64,000 nt of DNA, taken from positions 1 to 64,000 of the forward strand of contig JANQHX010000063.1 of NCBI GenBank assembly GCA_028282465.1. The letters run 5' to 3'. This stretch comes from Gynuella sp. (lineage in GTDB: Bacteria > Pseudomonadota > Gammaproteobacteria > Pseudomonadales > Natronospirillaceae). Made by a program: the position numbers and the translations under genes. How positions within the stretch are numbered: position 1 is the stretch's first letter; each line of letters starts with the position of its first letter. Positions 1 to 6,606 of this stretch are shown piece by piece. A model generated the notes under the pieces. It had not been told where the DNA came from, did no database searches, and worked only from the letters and a program-made list of their open reading frames with translations.

Positions 1-96
1 AAGAAAACCGATAATCTGGCAGTCTAGTTGGAAACAAATTGAGAAGAATGTTAAACACTTGCTGAGTGCTTTTAGGCGGGTTTTTCTACAGTCTCG

Positions 97-535
97 TTAT
101 ATGCCAGGAATGTCGTGAAGAAAGTACTATTCGTATGCAGCCAAAACAAACTCAGGTCACCTACTGGAGAGTCTGTATTTTCAGGCTATGATGGCATCGA
201 CGTGAGGTCTGCTGGTTTAAACAATGATGCTGAAATACCTTTAGGTTCTGATGATGTTGAGTGGGCTGATATTATTTTTGTAATGGAGCAAACTCACAAG
301 TCTAAGTTAAAAAAGAAGTTTAGAAGTTGCCTAAAAGAGCAAAAGGTCATATGCCTTGGTATTCCAGATAACTATGAATATATGGACCCTGAGTTGGTTA
401 GCATACTTAAAACCCGTGTTCCTCATTTCATTGAGTGAGCATATAACAAAGCACTCCAGCCTCGCAAAACTGCGTTTTGCTGGACACATTAAAGGCGCTT
501 CGCGCCTAAAAACAATGTGCCGCTGAGTAGCGGCG
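97..535 (+). mobile_element. integron gene cassette 1 (phosphatase-like gene plus attC)
   Basis: The left boundary is GTTATATGC at 96-104. It is the exact reverse complement of GCATATAAC at 439-447, the 5' end of the attC that follows the gene. This is the pairing expected when a circular cassette has inserted by cutting after the G of GTTRRRY. The cassette holds one short gene followed by its attC and is about 440 bp long. No attC hairpin is visible in bases 1-95, so that stretch may be attI or the end of another site; no integrase gene is in the window. Confidence 0.7.
115..438 (+). CDS. Low-molecular-weight protein tyrosine phosphatase-like protein (COG4551 type)
   Basis: A 107-residue protein that probably removes phosphate from protein tyrosines in the cytoplasm; the substrate is unknown. 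The N-terminus reads MKKVLFVCSQNKLRSPTGES, so the CX5R phosphatase loop (Cys8 to Arg14) follows the first beta strand, as in the short COG4551 phosphatases. A candidate general-acid Asp lies in the segment LGIPDNYEYMDPE. Translation begins at a GTG eleven bases after the cassette boundary. It is the only gene of cassette 1, and its TGA stop lies just before the attC. Cassette genes usually depend on an external promoter. Catalysis is inferred from the loop only. Confidence 0.7.
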   Translation: MKKVLFVCSQNKLRSPTGESVFSGYDGIDVRSAGLNNDAEIPLGSDDVEWADIIFVMEQTHKSKLKKKFRSCLKEQKVICLGIPDNYEYMDPELVSILKTRVPHFIE

Positions 536-542
536 TTAGAGC
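439..542 (+). repeat. attC recombination site 1
   Basis: The site begins GCATATAAC (439-447) and ends GTTAGAGC (535-542), which fit the R'' and R' boxes of attC. Inside are the hairpin GCAAAAC/GTTTTGC and a central GGCGCTTCGCGCC stem-loop (494-506). ACACATT (484-490) pairs with AATGTG (514-519). The stretch 494-517 is identical to 934-957 in attC 2, whereas the flanking pair differs compensatorily (CACATT/AATGTG against CGCATT/AATGCG). That is what a conserved folded structure predicts. Confidence 0.72.
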
Positions 543-974
543 TAATCTCATGGAAATCGATGTAATTTGGTTACTCATTCTAGCTGCTTCTGCTCCTATT
601 AGTGGAGTAGTAGGATTTGCAATACAACTAAGAAATGTAAAGAACCTTAGACTTCAAAATGAGAAACTTGAACTTGAAATTGATGCTTTAAAGAAGGGTA
701 AAGACAGTAGACTCTATACGCTAACACCAGAAGAAATATTGCAATATTCAGGGCAGGATAAATTTAACTGGTCTATTAAGGCTGGGAATCCCCCAGCGTA
801 TAAGTCTAATGTAATGATTTGGCGTTTTTTAACTGTAGCAATTGCTGTACTTGCGCTGCTAATTTTCGTGCTAGTTTAACATTCGCTCTAACAATAAAAT
901 CATGTTCGCAGCTTTGCCGCAGGACGCATTAACGGCGCTTCGCGCCTAAAAACAATGCGCCTCATATTTAGGCG
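536..974 (+). mobile_element. integron gene cassette 2 (membrane protein gene plus attC)
   Basis: The left boundary GTTAGAGC (535-542) is the exact reverse complement of GCTCTAAC (885-892), the start of the attC downstream of the gene. This matches the rule for a single excisable circle. It is about 439 bp long with one gene. The right boundary is the G of GTTAAGGC at 974. Confidence 0.72.
550..879 (+). CDS. Cassette-borne membrane protein of unknown function, two TM helices around a coiled coil
   Basis: A 109-residue protein I do not recognise. Residues about 5-26 form a hydrophobic helix. A basic/acidic amphipathic stretch follows (LRNVKNLRLQNEKLELEIDA), which looks like a coiled coil. The last 20 or so residues form a second hydrophobic helix that runs to the C-terminus. 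The ATG at 550 is chosen because the frame upstream of it lies inside attC 1; the cassette boundary at 536 leaves only 14 bases of leader. The TAA stop comes five bases before the next attC. It could be an effector, an immunity protein or a stress protein; nothing in the sequence decides. Confidence 0.6.
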   Translation: MEIDVIWLLILAASAPISGVVGFAIQLRNVKNLRLQNEKLELEIDALKKGKDSRLYTLTPEEILQYSGQDKFNWSIKAGNPPAYKSNVMIWRFLTVAIAVLALLIFVLV

Positions 975-981
975 TTAAGGC
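885..981 (+). repeat. attC recombination site 2
   Basis: The site runs from GCTCTAAC (885-892) to GTTAAGGC (974-981). The core at 934-957 is identical to that of attC 1, and CGCATT (925-930) pairs with AATGCG (954-959). Two sites this alike but serving unrelated genes are typical of chromosomal integrons rather than of mobile resistance integrons. Confidence 0.72.
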
Positions 982-1290
982 GTGGTTGAGCAGAGTGTCA
1001 TTCGGGGTAATCACAAGTGTAAGTAGTTATTCGGGAATTGAGCTTTCTACAAAAACGTACAGTGCGTGCTAGTTTTCACAGCATGTGCTTGGGGCTTACT
1101 CGATAACCCAGTGGGCAACAAGCTAGACAGTAAATTGGTATCGTCTAATTGGTGAGTAAGCCACTTGGTCGGTAGTTTTTAAAAAAGGTAAAACTGTTGT
1201 TAAGTGGTGTTTGCGCCAGCTTAACAAGTTTAGTTTGCCTCGGCTCGTTGGGCCTGGACTCGCTAAATGCATTATGGAACGAAATAATAT
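982..1290. other. Non-coding stretch with a 9-bp inverted repeat and an attC-like half-site
   Basis: No convincing gene is seen. GGCTTACTC (1093-1101) is perfectly repeated in inverse as GAGTAAGCC (1154-1162), enclosing 52 bases that contain a further CGATA/TATCG pair. At 1219-1225 GCTTAAC fits the R'' consensus RYYYAAC and is followed by AAG and, further on, GGACTCGC, as at the left half of an attC; no matching R' half follows. This is probably debris of earlier cassettes. Confidence 0.35.
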
Positions 1291-1291
1291 G

Positions 1292-1320
1292 CAAAAAAAA
1301 GCGAAGCATAAAGCTTCGCT
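1292..1320 (-). terminator. Rho-independent terminator of the PEP-CTERM gene
   Basis: AGCGAAGC (1300-1307) and GCTTCGCT (1313-1320) form a stem with a 5-base loop. Read on the minus strand it is followed by a run of eight to nine T. It lies 24 bases past the stop of the gene at 1344-1949. Confidence 0.8.
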
Positions 1321-1343
1321 TGATTTAGATAAGATAGTTAAGT

Positions 1344-1949
1344 TTATGAAGACTTACGACGACGGCTAGCTACCAGGCTAATTAGTCCGAAAGACAAAAG
1401 AGCAAGAGTTCCTGGCTCAGGAACATCAACAACAGCGATTGGGGCTTCAAACTGTATTTTCGCACCAAAGTCATCATTATCGATACCGAAGATCATGGTT
1501 CCCAGGCTTGAGAACAGGTCGAAATCTCCACCGGTCAACATTGAATCAATATCATTCACGTTTAATACGCTGGTGAAGTATCCTAGCTGAGTATCTGTAG
1601 TATCTGTTTGTGGGCTACCAAAAGCAAAGAATACGTCTACTGCATCAGGGCCAGTCTCGTTTTGAGATAGGAAGTAAGTACCTGTGTCTTCCCAAGTATA
1701 ACCAGCGATATCAATAGAGTAGCCAATCTGCAGATTGGTATACTGTTGGGTATAGTCGGTGTATTCATTAAACTCTAAGCTTAAAGAAACACTGTCCCCT
1801 GCAGCTATATCCACGTTTTGAGCAAATTCATGCTTCTGATCTTCTTTCTCAAGATGAAGGACATAGCCTTCGAAATCTACAACGATTGGGCCTGCCAATA
1901 CGTTCATTGAGAATAAAGCGGATATCAGTATGAGTAATCCCTTTTTCAT
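1344..1949 (-). CDS. PEP-CTERM sorting-signal protein
   Basis: A secreted protein of 201 residues. It has a Sec signal peptide (about residues 1-19, ending NVLAG) and a C-terminal tripartite sorting signal: VPEPG, then a hydrophobic helix (TLALLSFGLISLVA), then the basic tail SRRRKSS. In the known PEP-CTERM/exosortase system this tail is cut and the protein is delivered to the outer surface or extracellular matrix. The middle is acidic and Thr-rich without a recognised domain. It is monocistronic with its own terminator. No exosortase gene lies in the window, so processing depends on a gene elsewhere. It sits between cassette-type sequences but on the opposite strand. Confidence 0.85.
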   Translation of the reverse strand: MKKGLLILISALFSMNVLAGPIVVDFEGYVLHLEKEDQKHEFAQNVDIAAGDSVSLSLEFNEYTDYTQQYTNLQIGYSIDIAGYTWEDTGTYFLSQNETGPDAVDVFFAFGSPQTDTTDTQLGYFTSVLNVNDIDSMLTGGDFDLFSSLGTMIFGIDNDDFGAKIQFEAPIAVVDVPEPGTLALLSFGLISLVASRRRKSS

Positions 1950-2494
1950 CTTTATAAAATCCTATTAATTGGTTGTAAGTTATTAGAGTTAGCAGGAATG
2001 AGGCCAGGTTCACACTTTTTTTGTGACAATTGGCTAATTAAGCTAAAAAGGCTGTAATTTAGAGACAGATGTACCGAAAAATAGAAAATTTCCGTTAATT
2101 ACTGGTTAAAAACATGCGCTTCATCAGTAAATTATTAGTGGTATTTATATAGGTGTTAATTACTTCGACAGTAAAATCAATTGATATTATGCAAAAAATA
2201 ACCAGTATGACTATGTCATATGGTCGTCTGTGTTTACAAGAGATGTAATTAAGTTAGATAGGTTATCGGTGAGATCAAAAACGACTTATGAAAATCTACT
2301 CTAAGTAAAACTAGAACAGATTTTCAGCAGGTAATTCAGTTGTCTTTTATAAGCTATAAAGTGTCTGTAACAAGTCTACTAACGGGTTGTTAAATTTGTC
2401 GACTGGTTGTTTGTTTTTAAGTCAGGATTAATCATGACTATATCGAGCATTATTCTTAACCGTCATTATTTTTACATCCTCAGGAGCTTTAGCT
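1950..2494. other. 545-bp intergenic region
   Basis: AT-rich DNA with no coding frame I can support on either strand. It must carry the promoter for the PEP-CTERM gene (leftward) and for the gene at 2495 (rightward). A short inverted repeat, TAACAA (2368-2373) and TTGTTA (2387-2392), is present. No operator, riboswitch or mobile element was recognised. Confidence 0.4.
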
Positions 2495-2923
2495 ATGGAT
2501 GATTTAGGCCTTCAAATAAAAGAGAAAGCGGATCTTGCGGTAATCCAATTTCAGGAACGGGCAGGAGGAAAACTGAACTACAGTCCGGAGAGCCTTTCAA
2601 TCATTGAAGAGATGTTAGCAGAAGCCTCAGAATTCTATAATGAGCTTCCATCAGATCAAGTTGAATCACTTTCGCAGTTGATGGGATCTTACATATTATA
2701 TGTTGGGTATAAAGAACACGGCGGCAATTTCTACTGGAGTGACGAAAAAAATCAGCCTGTATTAGTTGTTGGAGAGCCAGATTACAAAATTGCAATCATG
2801 ACTTTCTTTAAAGTTAAGGGGCGCTTGGCTGGTGATGGCGCAGATAACATACCATTTTTCTATGATGGCTTTTCTAAGCGTGTTAACAGTGCAGTTAAGG
2901 GTACAAGTGCCCTATACATGTAA
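2495..2923 (+). CDS. Hypothetical protein, 142 aa, cytosolic
   Basis: I do not recognise a named family with certainty. It has no signal peptide or membrane helix. The N-terminal half is helical and acidic (SIIEEMLAEASEFYNELPSD). A hydrophobic strand region follows with the motif LMGSYILYVGYKEHGG, then a central PVLVVGEPDYKIA strand. The layout resembles small DUF-type proteins found singly in gammaproteobacteria and in cassettes. AGGAG at 2482-2486, eight bases before the ATG, supports the start. Downstream lies an attC-like half-site (2932 on), so the gene may be a stranded former cassette. Confidence 0.55.
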   Translation: MDDLGLQIKEKADLAVIQFQERAGGKLNYSPESLSIIEEMLAEASEFYNELPSDQVESLSQLMGSYILYVGYKEHGGNFYWSDEKNQPVLVVGEPDYKIAIMTFFKVKGRLAGDGADNIPFFYDGFSKRVNSAVKGTSALYM

Positions 2924-2931
2924 AGAAAAAT

Positions 2932-2995
2932 CGCCTAACAAGCAGCAGCACTCAAATTGCTGCGCAATTACGTGCCACTTTGCCGGCGGCTGTAC
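2932..2995 (+). repeat. Truncated attC-like sequence
   Basis: CGCCTAACAAGCAGCAGC at 2932 on resembles the left half of an attC (GCCTAAC is a perfect R'' box). It is followed by an internal GCAGCA/TTGCTGC hairpin. No GTTRRRY box closes the site; the sequence runs into an unrelated gene fragment at about 3005. It starts nine bases after the stop of the 142-aa gene, the normal position for a cassette attC. Confidence 0.35.
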
Positions 2996-3004
2996 CTAAC
3001 CTAG

Positions 3005-3076
3005 TATAATGAACTGATTATTCGGCGTATCCGCAAAGAAGAGGTATTTGAGATGATTCCGGTGGAAGCCCAGTAA
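3005..3076 (+). pseudogene. 3' fragment of a lost gene
   Basis: After an in-frame TAG, 23 codons read YNELIIRRIRKEEVFEMIPV and EAQ, then TAA. They have coding-like composition (charged helix, balanced third positions). They lack a start codon and ribosome site and are followed about 50 bases later by a terminator-like hairpin in the same direction. This fits the tail of a gene whose 5' part was removed by the rearrangement that ended the cassette array. The parent family is not recognised and chance is possible for so short a frame. Confidence 0.25.
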
Positions 3077-3126
3077 GTAGTTTTCAAATTTCTCAATGTT
3101 ATCAGCAAGCGGGAAACCTCCTGAAC

Positions 3127-3150
3127 AAAGCGGTTGTGGTAGCCGCTTTT
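3127..3150 (+). terminator. Putative terminator after the gene fragment
   Basis: AAAGCGG (3127-3133) pairs with CCGCTTT (3143-3149) and is followed by TTATCTTT on the plus strand. It lies just past the stop of the minus-strand HxlR gene, which it could also serve in reverse, with a weaker T-run. Confidence 0.45.
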
Positions 3151-3154
3151 ATCT

Positions 3155-3562
3155 TTAGGTAAAGCTAGCTTGAAGCTCCGCGCTGAGATCCTTTATCAGC
3201 CTGTCTCGGTTAATTTGAATCGCTTCATAAAACTCAGGGTAGGTATTAGTTTCAGGCCTGTACTTAGAGCTCCAAGCAATCATTTCCAACAGAATTGGCA
3301 GCATATCAATACCCGCCTGCGTTAACTTGTAAACCTTGCGTCGTTTGTCGTTCGCGTCGGTTTGCTTTGTAATCAAACCGCTCTTTTCCAATCGTTCTAA
3401 GCGACTCGACAGAATGTTCGTCGCCATTTTTTCATCCGAGTTCTGTAATTCTGAATAGGTTTTTTTTTCAAAAAACATCATATCCCGCAGGATCAGCAGG
3501 CTCCATTTATCGCCAACGTGCCCTAAAACATTTGATATTGGGCAATCTGAACGCCGTTTCAT
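3155..3562 (-). CDS. HxlR-family winged-helix transcriptional regulator
   Basis: A 135-residue DNA-binding protein. The HxlR signature is clear: CPISNVLGHVGDKWSLLILRD near the N-terminus, then the recognition-helix region ATNILSSRLERLEKSGLI and the wing around DKRRKVYKLTQAG. HxlR proteins are dimeric and often respond to aldehydes, electrophiles or redox state through an N-terminal Cys; Cys7 is the only candidate here. It is transcribed divergently from the NTF2-fold gene at 3674, with two palindromes in the 111-bp gap, so it probably controls that gene and itself. Confidence 0.9.
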   Translation of the reverse strand: MKRRSDCPISNVLGHVGDKWSLLILRDMMFFEKKTYSELQNSDEKMATNILSSRLERLEKSGLITKQTDANDKRRKVYKLTQAGIDMLPILLEMIAWSSKYRPETNTYPEFYEAIQINRDRLIKDLSAELQASFT

Positions 3563-3603
3563 CTGTGCTTTCCTCGATTCATCTCAGAGATAATCTTATT
3601 TAA

Positions 3604-3649
3604 CTTGCACTTTGCAAGCAAATATATTAACTTGCATTTCGAAAGTTAA
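3604..3649. promoter_or_regulatory. Probable HxlR operator region (two palindromes)
   Basis: CTTGCA-ctt-TGCAAG (3604-3618) and TTAACTT-nine bases-AAGTTAA (3627-3649) are perfect inverted repeats. Their centres are about 27 bases apart, in the gap between hxlR and the NTF2-fold gene. AACTTGCA occurs in both. Divergent HxlR-family genes usually bind such sites next to their own gene; binding here is inferred. Confidence 0.5.
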
Positions 3650-3673
3650 TTTTGAAACTTGTCGGAGAATCCT

Positions 3674-4153
3674 ATGACAGCCCCAATTATTGATTTCACC
3701 AAATTGGCCAAAGCTCACTGGCAAGATGCGGATCGTGACAATGCGAAACGCGTCGTTGAGTTTGTTCAGCTCATCATGAACGACCACAACTTTGAGGCTA
3801 TTCGCGCACGCCAGAAAGGGCAGCCCTATAAGCAACACAATCGAACCATTCCGGATGGGATTGAAGGCGTGATTAAAACGGTGGGTAACCTAGTTAAGAA
3901 CTCTCCAGAGTTTAGCTATGACGTGAAAAACGTATTCGTCGATGGGGATCATGTGATCTTGCATTCACACGCGACCTTGAAAGCAAAACACCGCGGTGAT
4001 GAAAAGCAGGGGATGAACATCATTGATACCTGGCGTGTAGCTGATGGCCATTTAGTTGAGCACTGGGACGCCGTTGAAGGCATCAGCTTCACGATGCGTA
4101 TATACAGCCTGATGACAGGTGGGCAGTACCGTAATACAAACGGCATTTTTTAA
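3674..4153 (+). CDS. SnoaL-like / NTF2-fold protein
   Basis: A 159-residue cytosolic protein of the SnoaL-like polyketide cyclase superfamily. It shows the conserved middle (YKQHNRTIPDGIEG), a strand DHVILHSHATLKA, and the terminal DTWRVADGHLVEHWDAVE, the usual SnoaL ending. These proteins often act as small isomerases or hydrolases on aldehyde-type or carbonyl compounds; the substrate here is unknown. The ATG at 3674 is chosen over an upstream TTG because GGAG (3664-3667) lies six bases before it. It is the likely target of the divergent HxlR regulator. Confidence 0.8.
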   Translation: MTAPIIDFTKLAKAHWQDADRDNAKRVVEFVQLIMNDHNFEAIRARQKGQPYKQHNRTIPDGIEGVIKTVGNLVKNSPEFSYDVKNVFVDGDHVILHSHATLKAKHRGDEKQGMNIIDTWRVADGHLVEHWDAVEGISFTMRIYSLMTGGQYRNTNGIF

Positions 4154-4183
4154 AAACAACGCAACCCACTCAGGTGATTAATC

Positions 4184-5935
4184 ATGAAACGATCATTATT
4201 GTTACTGTTAGCACTGCCATTGTTGCTGACCAGCTGTTCGCCACATCCATCAGAAGATACGCCAGAAATCGTAGACGATGATGGAGCTGACGCGACTCAA
4301 CCCATTGACCCAGTTGTTCTTACTGGCCAATTCGACGCGCTTAATGTAACCGGACTGACTTTCGTCACGCAGACGCAAACCGGCACCCTTGAGAACGGAG
4401 CATTCGACTATGTAGAAGGCGAAACCGTTGTTGTGAAAACCTTAGGAGTCGATCTGTTTGAATTCCCTGGCGAATTGCCAACGGAGTTGGCTGACTTTGT
4501 CAGTGATTACCCCAATACAGAATCGGATTTCGGTGACGCCTTTTTTAACGACAGCGACTTTGTTGAATTTCAAAAATTTGCCAACCTGATTCAGCTGTTA
4601 GCAAATTTGGATGCCGATAGCAACGCAGAAAACGGGTTTGACTTAACGGCATTTTCAGCAATAGGCAGTGTATCCACGGTTATTGATTTGTCTTTACCAC
4701 CTTTTGAGTTTTATGAAGAAACGCTTATTGCATTGGCCAATGAGTTGGAAATAAACCGTGCGGTCACTCCAATCATTTCGCTTAGTTATCTCTATGACAT
4801 CGCTGAGCAAACCATGGTGACGTTTACCGACGAAACTTATTCTAAGGATAGTGATTATGACGGCGCATTGGATGGTCTAACAACATACAGCTATTCACCT
4901 GAAGGCCATAAAGAACTAGCATCTGTTCACGATGGTCAAAGCGTTTTAAACGATGCTGTCATTTATGAAACCAATACCCAAGGGTTGTTGACCGAAAAAC
5001 GCTATCCTCGGTACAACAGCAGTGGGGAAGTGACATTCGATCGAGGTTACGAGTATGAGTTCAACTCGCACGGTCAATTGGTTTCCTATTTGTCGTTTTA
5101 CGATTTCAATGCTGATGGTGTAAACGACTCCAGTTTTACCGAAGCTTATGAGTACGATGATCAGGGTCGATTAAAAGTTAAAACCGTTTATTCCAATGGT
5201 GATTGGCATATCTCGACTTACGAGTACAACGAAGACGGTTCATACGCATCCGTCATTGAAACCGTTGACGACAATGACGACAGTGTGACCGATCGAATTA
5301 TCACGACGACCTACACGTACGATGCGGAAGGGCGGGTAACTGAAAAACGCGAAGAGTTAGATGAAGACGCCGACGGTATTTTTGAGGAGTATGATCTCGA
5401 TACCAAGACGTACACTGACGACGGTCAAATTCTGTCCCTCTCAAACCAAACTTTTGACAGTGACAATGTGATCGAATTTCAATTCGTTCAAACGAATGAG
5501 TATGACAAAAACGGATACCAAATCGGTTACGTTGCAATACGTGATAGCAATGATGACGATATTCCGGAATACAAATCACAAGCAACTTATACCGTGAATG
5601 GAGAAGGTTATACCACAGCAAGCGTTGAAGAAGTCTTCAGTGATGGCTCGACGTTATCCAAAGTAAAACGGTACGAGTTTGAACAGCCGGAACTGGGTTA
5701 CTTCGGTGACTACACTGCTTATGAAGACAGCGATGGTGACGGAACAGAAGATAAGAATACTCATTACGAGTTTACTTATGATACCAACGATAATCTGACC
5801 GAGAAGTTCACTCAAAAAGATGAAGACAACGATGGTTTAGTGGATTCTGAATCGTTGTTTACCTATACCTACAATGAGGTGACGAATGGAGTCGGTACCT
5901 GGCTGTGGAACTATTACGCGCATTGGCGCTTCTAA
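4184..5935 (+). CDS. Lipoprotein with alternating YD-like and Asp-rich repeats
   Basis: A 583-residue lipoprotein. The signal peptide MKRSLLLLLALPLLLTSC ends in a lipobox (LTSC, Cys18), so it is lipid-anchored. Residues about 20-215 have no recognised domain. From about 220 to the end, units alternate between Tyr-Xn-Gly strands (YEYDDQGRLKVKT, YTYDAEGRVTEKR, YTDDGQILSL) and acidic loops (DSDYDGALDG, DNDDDSVTD, DEDADGIFEE, DSDGDGTED, DEDNDGLVD). The first resemble YD/RHS repeats; the second resemble thrombospondin-3 or EF-hand-like calcium loops. The protein probably forms an extended calcium-stabilised beta structure on the cell surface or in the periplasm. It stands alone, 30 bases after the NTF2-fold gene, with a strong terminator behind. 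Function unknown. Confidence 0.8.
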   Translation: MKRSLLLLLALPLLLTSCSPHPSEDTPEIVDDDGADATQPIDPVVLTGQFDALNVTGLTFVTQTQTGTLENGAFDYVEGETVVVKTLGVDLFEFPGELPTELADFVSDYPNTESDFGDAFFNDSDFVEFQKFANLIQLLANLDADSNAENGFDLTAFSAIGSVSTVIDLSLPPFEFYEETLIALANELEINRAVTPIISLSYLYDIAEQTMVTFTDETYSKDSDYDGALDGLTTYSYSPEGHKELASVHDGQSVLNDAVIYETNTQGLLTEKRYPRYNSSGEVTFDRGYEYEFNSHGQLVSYLSFYDFNADGVNDSSFTEAYEYDDQGRLKVKTVYSNGDWHISTYEYNEDGSYASVIETVDDNDDSVTDRIITTTYTYDAEGRVTEKREELDEDADGIFEEYDLDTKTYTDDGQILSLSNQTFDSDNVIEFQFVQTNEYDKNGYQIGYVAIRDSNDDDIPEYKSQATYTVNGEGYTTASVEEVFSDGSTLSKVKRYEFEQPELGYFGDYTAYEDSDGDGTEDKNTHYEFTYDTNDNLTEKFTQKDEDNDGLVDSESLFTYTYNEVTNGVGTWLWNYYAHWRF

Positions 5936-5940
5936 AAGAA

Positions 5941-5974
5941 TTAAGCCCGAATCAAGAATTTGAATCGGGCTTAA
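5941..5974. terminator. Bidirectional terminator
   Basis: TTAAGCCCGA-ATCA (5941-5954) pairs with TGA-ATCGGGCTTAA (5961-5974) with one mismatch. It lies between the repeat lipoprotein (plus) and the DUF3833 end of the long minus-strand operon. Confidence 0.75.
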
Positions 5975-6077
5975 TATTTATATTGATCTAAAGTGAAGCT
6001 GCCAGTTTGATCGTGTGTTTGGGATCTAGCTCAATGGAAGATTCAGCTACAGCTAATCCTAACCTAAGCCTGTGATC

Positions 6078-6605
6078 CTACTCCTCCTTCTCAATCACCA
6101 GCGTAACCTCCCCAACTTTAAATCCCCATTTGGTCATATCAGCGCGATTTATTAATCGATTTTCGTCAACAAGATAGAGCCAGTCATTTAATTTTATATT
6201 CCAAGTTCTTTCGTTAACTTCAATGGCGAGCACATATTTCCAGTTAAATGCGTAGCCGGATGTCTGCCCAATTGCGTCGACCACAGCGTCTTCAGCGCGG
6301 CCAGTATATTGGTTTTCTCCAACTTTGGTTATGTACCATACTCGTCTGTCTTGTTCGCCATCGGCGTAGTAGAAGTCCTCTTCTAACACACCTTCATTAC
6401 CATCCCATGTGCCCACTAAGTCAGCGGTGAATCGCCTTGTCACCTTACCGGATCTGTCTTGAACGATGCCATAAGCGAATAAATTACCGGTGAAAAAATC
6501 TTCGAGCTTAAAAGCAGGAGAGGTGCCTTCGTAATCTTTTAGGGTGCTGCTACAGCCCATTAACAAAGCAGATATACCAAGCGAAAAAATCATAAGATAT
6601 TTCAT
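6078..6605 (-). CDS. DUF3833 lipoprotein
   Basis: A 175-residue lipoprotein; the lipobox LMGC places the modified Cys at residue 18. The body is a beta-rich lipocalin-like domain with the DUF3833 hallmarks: an N-terminal FFTGNLFAYGIVQDRSGKV and central GTWDGNEGVLEEDFYYADGE. Lipocalin-type folds suggest carriage of a lipid or hydrophobic compound in the periplasm. It is the last gene of the ten-gene operon, one base after the chalcone-isomerase-like gene, and in many gammaproteobacteria it accompanies the same genes. Its link to fatty-acid modification is by context only. Confidence 0.82.
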   Translation of the reverse strand: MKYLMIFSLGISALLMGCSSTLKDYEGTSPAFKLEDFFTGNLFAYGIVQDRSGKVTRRFTADLVGTWDGNEGVLEEDFYYADGEQDRRVWYITKVGENQYTGRAEDAVVDAIGQTSGYAFNWKYVLAIEVNERTWNIKLNDWLYLVDENRLINRADMTKWGFKVGEVTLVIEKEE

Positions 6606-6606
6606 A

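Noticed and set aside
1-96. attI site at the left edge
   Set aside because: Possible by position, but attI has no palindromic hallmark recognisable by eye and the integrase gene is not visible; not listed as a feature.
517-549. Extension of the cassette 2 protein upstream to base 517
   Set aside because: These codons lie within attC 1; the cassette boundary is at 536, so translation must begin at ATG 550 for the gene to be self-contained.
5301-5621. Minus-strand open frame within the repeat lipoprotein
   Set aside because: Shadow of the repetitive Asp/Tyr coding sequence; no ribosome site, and His/Arg/Cys-rich composition typical of antisense frames.
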